Positions 4,554 through 6,890 of a stretch of DNA of 6,890 nt are shown here, piece by piece (the first letter of the stretch is position 1; each line of letters begins with the position of its first letter). The notes beneath the pieces were generated by a model. The model was not told the origin of the DNA and made no database searches. It worked only from the letters and a program-made list of their open reading frames with translations. This stretch comes from an uncultured Eubacteriales bacterium (GTDB lineage Bacteria; Bacillota; Clostridia; UMGS1840): positions 1 through 6,890 of the forward strand of contig USLP01000072.1 of assembly GCA_900555525.1 (NCBI GenBank), given 5' to 3'. Made by a program: the position numbers and the translations under genes.

Positions 4554-6872
4554 TTGGGAATGTCCAAAGATTCCAAAAAATCAAATGCAAATGACAATCA
4601 TTTAACGGAGCAAAAGAAGAATAAAACTTTTTTCTCCGTCTTTTTCGGTACTATTTTAACAATATTCAAGCTGATTATTCCGCTTGCGGTATTACTCGGT
4701 ATTCTTGTTGTTATATTCATTATAGCGGGTGCGGAAAAAATTGATGTTGATGACCTCAACCTTGATTTGACAAGTGCGGTTTGCTATGTTGACGATAACG
4801 GCGATATTCAGGAATTTGAGAAGGTCTCAAGCACCGGTAAACGCGACTGGGTTGCACTCTCAAAAATTCCGAAGGATATGCAGGAGGCCTTTATATCCAT
4901 AGAGGATGAGCGTTTCAGAACACATAACGGTGTGGACATAAAAAGAACAACTAAAGCTGTTATTGACTATATTTTTAAACGTTCAAAGGCACAAGGCGGA
5001 AGCACTATAACACAACAGCTTGTAAAGAACTTAACGGGTAATGACAAAAGAACCCCTATTCGTAAAATACAGGAAATGTGGCTTGCATATCAGCTTGAGC
5101 GAAAAAAATCAAAAGACCAGATTTTGGAATTATACTTAAATACAATATACCTTGCGCAAGGTGTAAACGGTGTACAAACGGCATCAAAGCTATACTTTGA
5201 TAAGGACGTTTCCGAGCTTACGCTCGCACAGTGCGCTTCTATTGCAGGTATAACTCAATCTCCGACATATTACGACCCATTTTTAAATCCGCAAAACAAT
5301 AAGGACAAGCAGGAAGTAGTCCTTAAAAAAATGCTTGAACTCGGAAAAATCACGCAGGAAGAACATGATAAAGCAGTTGCGGAAAAGCTTAATTTCAAAA
5401 AAGGCAATATGCAGGTTGCCGTTCAATCGCAAACATATTTCACCGAGCAGGTTATAATAGACGCAACGGCGGCTCTCGTAAATCAAAAAGGTATGTCCGA
5501 GGCTGTTGCAAAGCGTAAAATCACAAACGGCGGATACAAAATCGTTTCCACAATGGATAAGGATATACAGGAATCTATAGATAAAGTATTTTCATCAAAA
5601 AAGAACTTTCCTCTTTCCGATACGCAAGGCGCTATTGTGGTAATGGACGTTAAAAACGGCGAAGTTAAAGGTATGTACGGCGGAATCGGCCCGAAAGAAG
5701 GCGCATATCCCTTAAACCGTGCAACAGGCGCATACCGTCAGCCGGGTTCATCGGTAAAACCGCTTTCCGTATATGCTCCTGCGGTTGATACGGGGCTTAT
5801 AAATCCCGCTACAAGATACACAGATAAAAAAGTTACGTACGGCGACTGGTCGCCAAAAAACTCCTATTCGGGATATAAGGGCGAAATGACCGTCCGTACC
5901 GCTGTTCAGCTTTCCGTAAATACGGTTGCCGTTCAGATAGTTGATGAACTGGGTGTCAATAAATCGTATGATTATCTTAAAAATAAATTCCATATGTCGC
6001 AAGTAAACGACAACGATAAGGTTTTGGGCGCTCTCGCTTTGGGTGGTCTTACAAAAGGTGTTTCCGTCATGGAAATGGCTTCCGCTTACTGTGTATTTCC
6101 AAACAGCGGAATATATAATTCGCCGATAACATTTACAAAAATTATCGACAGCACCGGCAAAGTAATTTTAAAAAATAAATCCACAGCGTCTACCTCAATT
6201 TCAAAAAGCTCCGCCGCTACAATGAACGACCTTTTAAAAAGCGTTGTTACAAGCGGTACGGGACGCTCTGCGAATATTTCGGGTATAAATATCGCAGGTA
6301 AAACAGGTACTTCAGACGATAATAAAGATAAGTGGTTTGTCGGATATACAAAGGATTATTGCGCCGCAATTTGGTATGGATACGACACGCCTAAAGCTAT
6401 GTCTCTTTCCACCAATCCCTCCGTCACTGCTTGGAAAAAGGTTATGCAGCCTGTTCTTCAAAATAAGAAAAGTGACTCCGATGATCTTGATATGTCGTAT
6501 CAAACGAATAAGAAATCCGTTGAAATCTGTACTGTGAGCGGCTTATTGCCGAGCGATTACTGCCGTTCTCACAATACGGTAAAAACCTCGCATCTTTCGG
6601 AATCTCAAATACCAAAAAGTCATTGCAGTGCGGAAAAACACAAGCAGGTTGAACAGATTGACCCCGATACGGCAGAAACTCCGAATCAAACCCACGCTCC
6701 ATCGCAGGGTGTTACAAACAGCGCACCGAATCAAAATCAATCGGGTTCGCAAAACAATACTTCAGGTAATCAGCAGGGACAGGGAGAAACTCAAACACCA
6801 CAAACTCCGTCCCAAACCACACCGCCGTCAAACAATGCTCTTTCGGAGCTTGAAAACGCGATGGGACAATAA
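4554..6872 (+). CDS. class A penicillin-binding protein, PBP1A type (bifunctional glycosyltransferase/transpeptidase)
   Basis: Membrane-anchored enzyme polymerising lipid II into glycan strands and cross-linking the peptides outside the cell. Numbering is from the upstream GTG at 4545 (775 residues); the preferred TTG start at 4554 removes three. Order: basic cytoplasmic N-terminus; one transmembrane helix (about 34-62); and GT51 domain (about 95-265) with EDERFRTHNGVD (catalytic Glu120), GGSTITQQL, RKIQE (second Glu177) and ILELYLNTIYLAQG. The transpeptidase domain (about 360-640) has SSVK (nucleophile Ser402, Lys405), SVN (457-459) and KTGT (586-589). A tail follows with Cys662, Cys673 and Cys694, then about 70 residues rich in Gln, Asn, Ser, Thr and Pro, probably unstructured wall-spanning sequence. 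No PASTA or FN3 repeats are seen. All catalytic motifs are intact. It has its own promoter. Function is certain; the exact start is not. Confidence 0.95.
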   Translation: MGMSKDSKKSNANDNHLTEQKKNKTFFSVFFGTILTIFKLIIPLAVLLGILVVIFIIAGAEKIDVDDLNLDLTSAVCYVDDNGDIQEFEKVSSTGKRDWVALSKIPKDMQEAFISIEDERFRTHNGVDIKRTTKAVIDYIFKRSKAQGGSTITQQLVKNLTGNDKRTPIRKIQEMWLAYQLERKKSKDQILELYLNTIYLAQGVNGVQTASKLYFDKDVSELTLAQCASIAGITQSPTYYDPFLNPQNNKDKQEVVLKKMLELGKITQEEHDKAVAEKLNFKKGNMQVAVQSQTYFTEQVIIDATAALVNQKGMSEAVAKRKITNGGYKIVSTMDKDIQESIDKVFSSKKNFPLSDTQGAIVVMDVKNGEVKGMYGGIGPKEGAYPLNRATGAYRQPGSSVKPLSVYAPAVDTGLINPATRYTDKKVTYGDWSPKNSYSGYKGEMTVRTAVQLSVNTVAVQIVDELGVNKSYDYLKNKFHMSQVNDNDKVLGALALGGLTKGVSVMEMASAYCVFPNSGIYNSPITFTKIIDSTGKVILKNKSTASTSISKSSAATMNDLLKSVVTSGTGRSANISGINIAGKTGTSDDNKDKWFVGYTKDYCAAIWYGYDTPKAMSLSTNPSVTAWKKVMQPVLQNKKSDSDDLDMSYQTNKKSVEICTVSGLLPSDYCRSHNTVKTSHLSESQIPKSHCSAEKHKQVEQIDPDTAETPNQTHAPSQGVTNSAPNQNQSGSQNNTSGNQQGQGETQTPQTPSQTTPPSNNALSELENAMGQ

Positions 6873-6890
6873 ATCAAATAAATTCAATTA

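Noticed and set aside
4549..4605. Out-of-frame ATG with an 18-codon frame at the PBP start, as a possible leader peptide
   Set aside because: It is too close to the ribosome binding site for efficient initiation and overlaps the main gene without any attenuator-like structure.
6312..6752. Several overlapping open frames on both strands near the PBP 3' end
   Set aside because: All lie within the intact PBP reading frame, are under 90 codons and lack recognisable features. They are shadows of the coding sequence.

Overview
The window looks like chromosomal DNA from an anaerobic, low-GC Gram-positive bacterium, most likely in class Clostridia. This rests on A/T-rich spacers, strong GGAGG-type ribosome binding sites, consensus sigma-A promoters, a PBP1A-type penicillin-binding protein with a Firmicutes-style Ser/Gln/Asn/Thr-rich tail, and the general style of the proteins. 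The genus cannot be fixed from sequence alone. There are no RNA genes, insertion sequences, CRISPR arrays or phage genes. Most of the content is housekeeping plus one small regulated sugar-use locus.

Layout, left to right. (1) The 3' part of threonine synthase (thrC, +) enters from the left edge and ends at 1133. (2) A 14-bp perfect-stem hairpin sits between thrC and a convergent 74-codon gene (1178-1402, -) for an aromatic-rich protein I do not recognise. (3) A short divergent spacer carries a perfect 14-bp palindrome, followed by a calcineurin-like metallophosphoesterase (1466-2161, +). (4) A second hairpin terminator lies exactly between the converging stop codons of the phosphoesterase and a 62-aa CxxC/CxxC protein (2194-2382, -). 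(5) That small gene lies 2 nt downstream of a family GH27 alpha-galactosidase-type glycosidase (2385-3530, -), forming a two-gene minus-strand unit. (6) An AraC-family regulator (3665-4435, +) is transcribed divergently from the glycosidase. (7) A class A penicillin-binding protein (about 4554-6872, +) follows with its own near-consensus extended -10 promoter.

The one real regulatory story is the glycosidase/AraC pair. Their 134-bp shared spacer contains two identical 10-bp direct repeats whose starts are exactly 21 bp apart, the spacing of tandem AraC-type half sites. They lie just upstream of a weak glycosidase promoter and overlap the -10 box of the regulator's own promoter. The inferred circuit is sugar-dependent activation of the glycosidase with autorepression of the regulator. 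The glycosidase has no signal peptide, so it should act on imported alpha-galactosides. No transporter is in the window.

I found no convincing unknown multi-gene system. The least explained items are the 74-aa aromatic-rich protein, the palindrome next to it, and the 62-aa zinc-ribbon-like protein coupled to the glycosidase.
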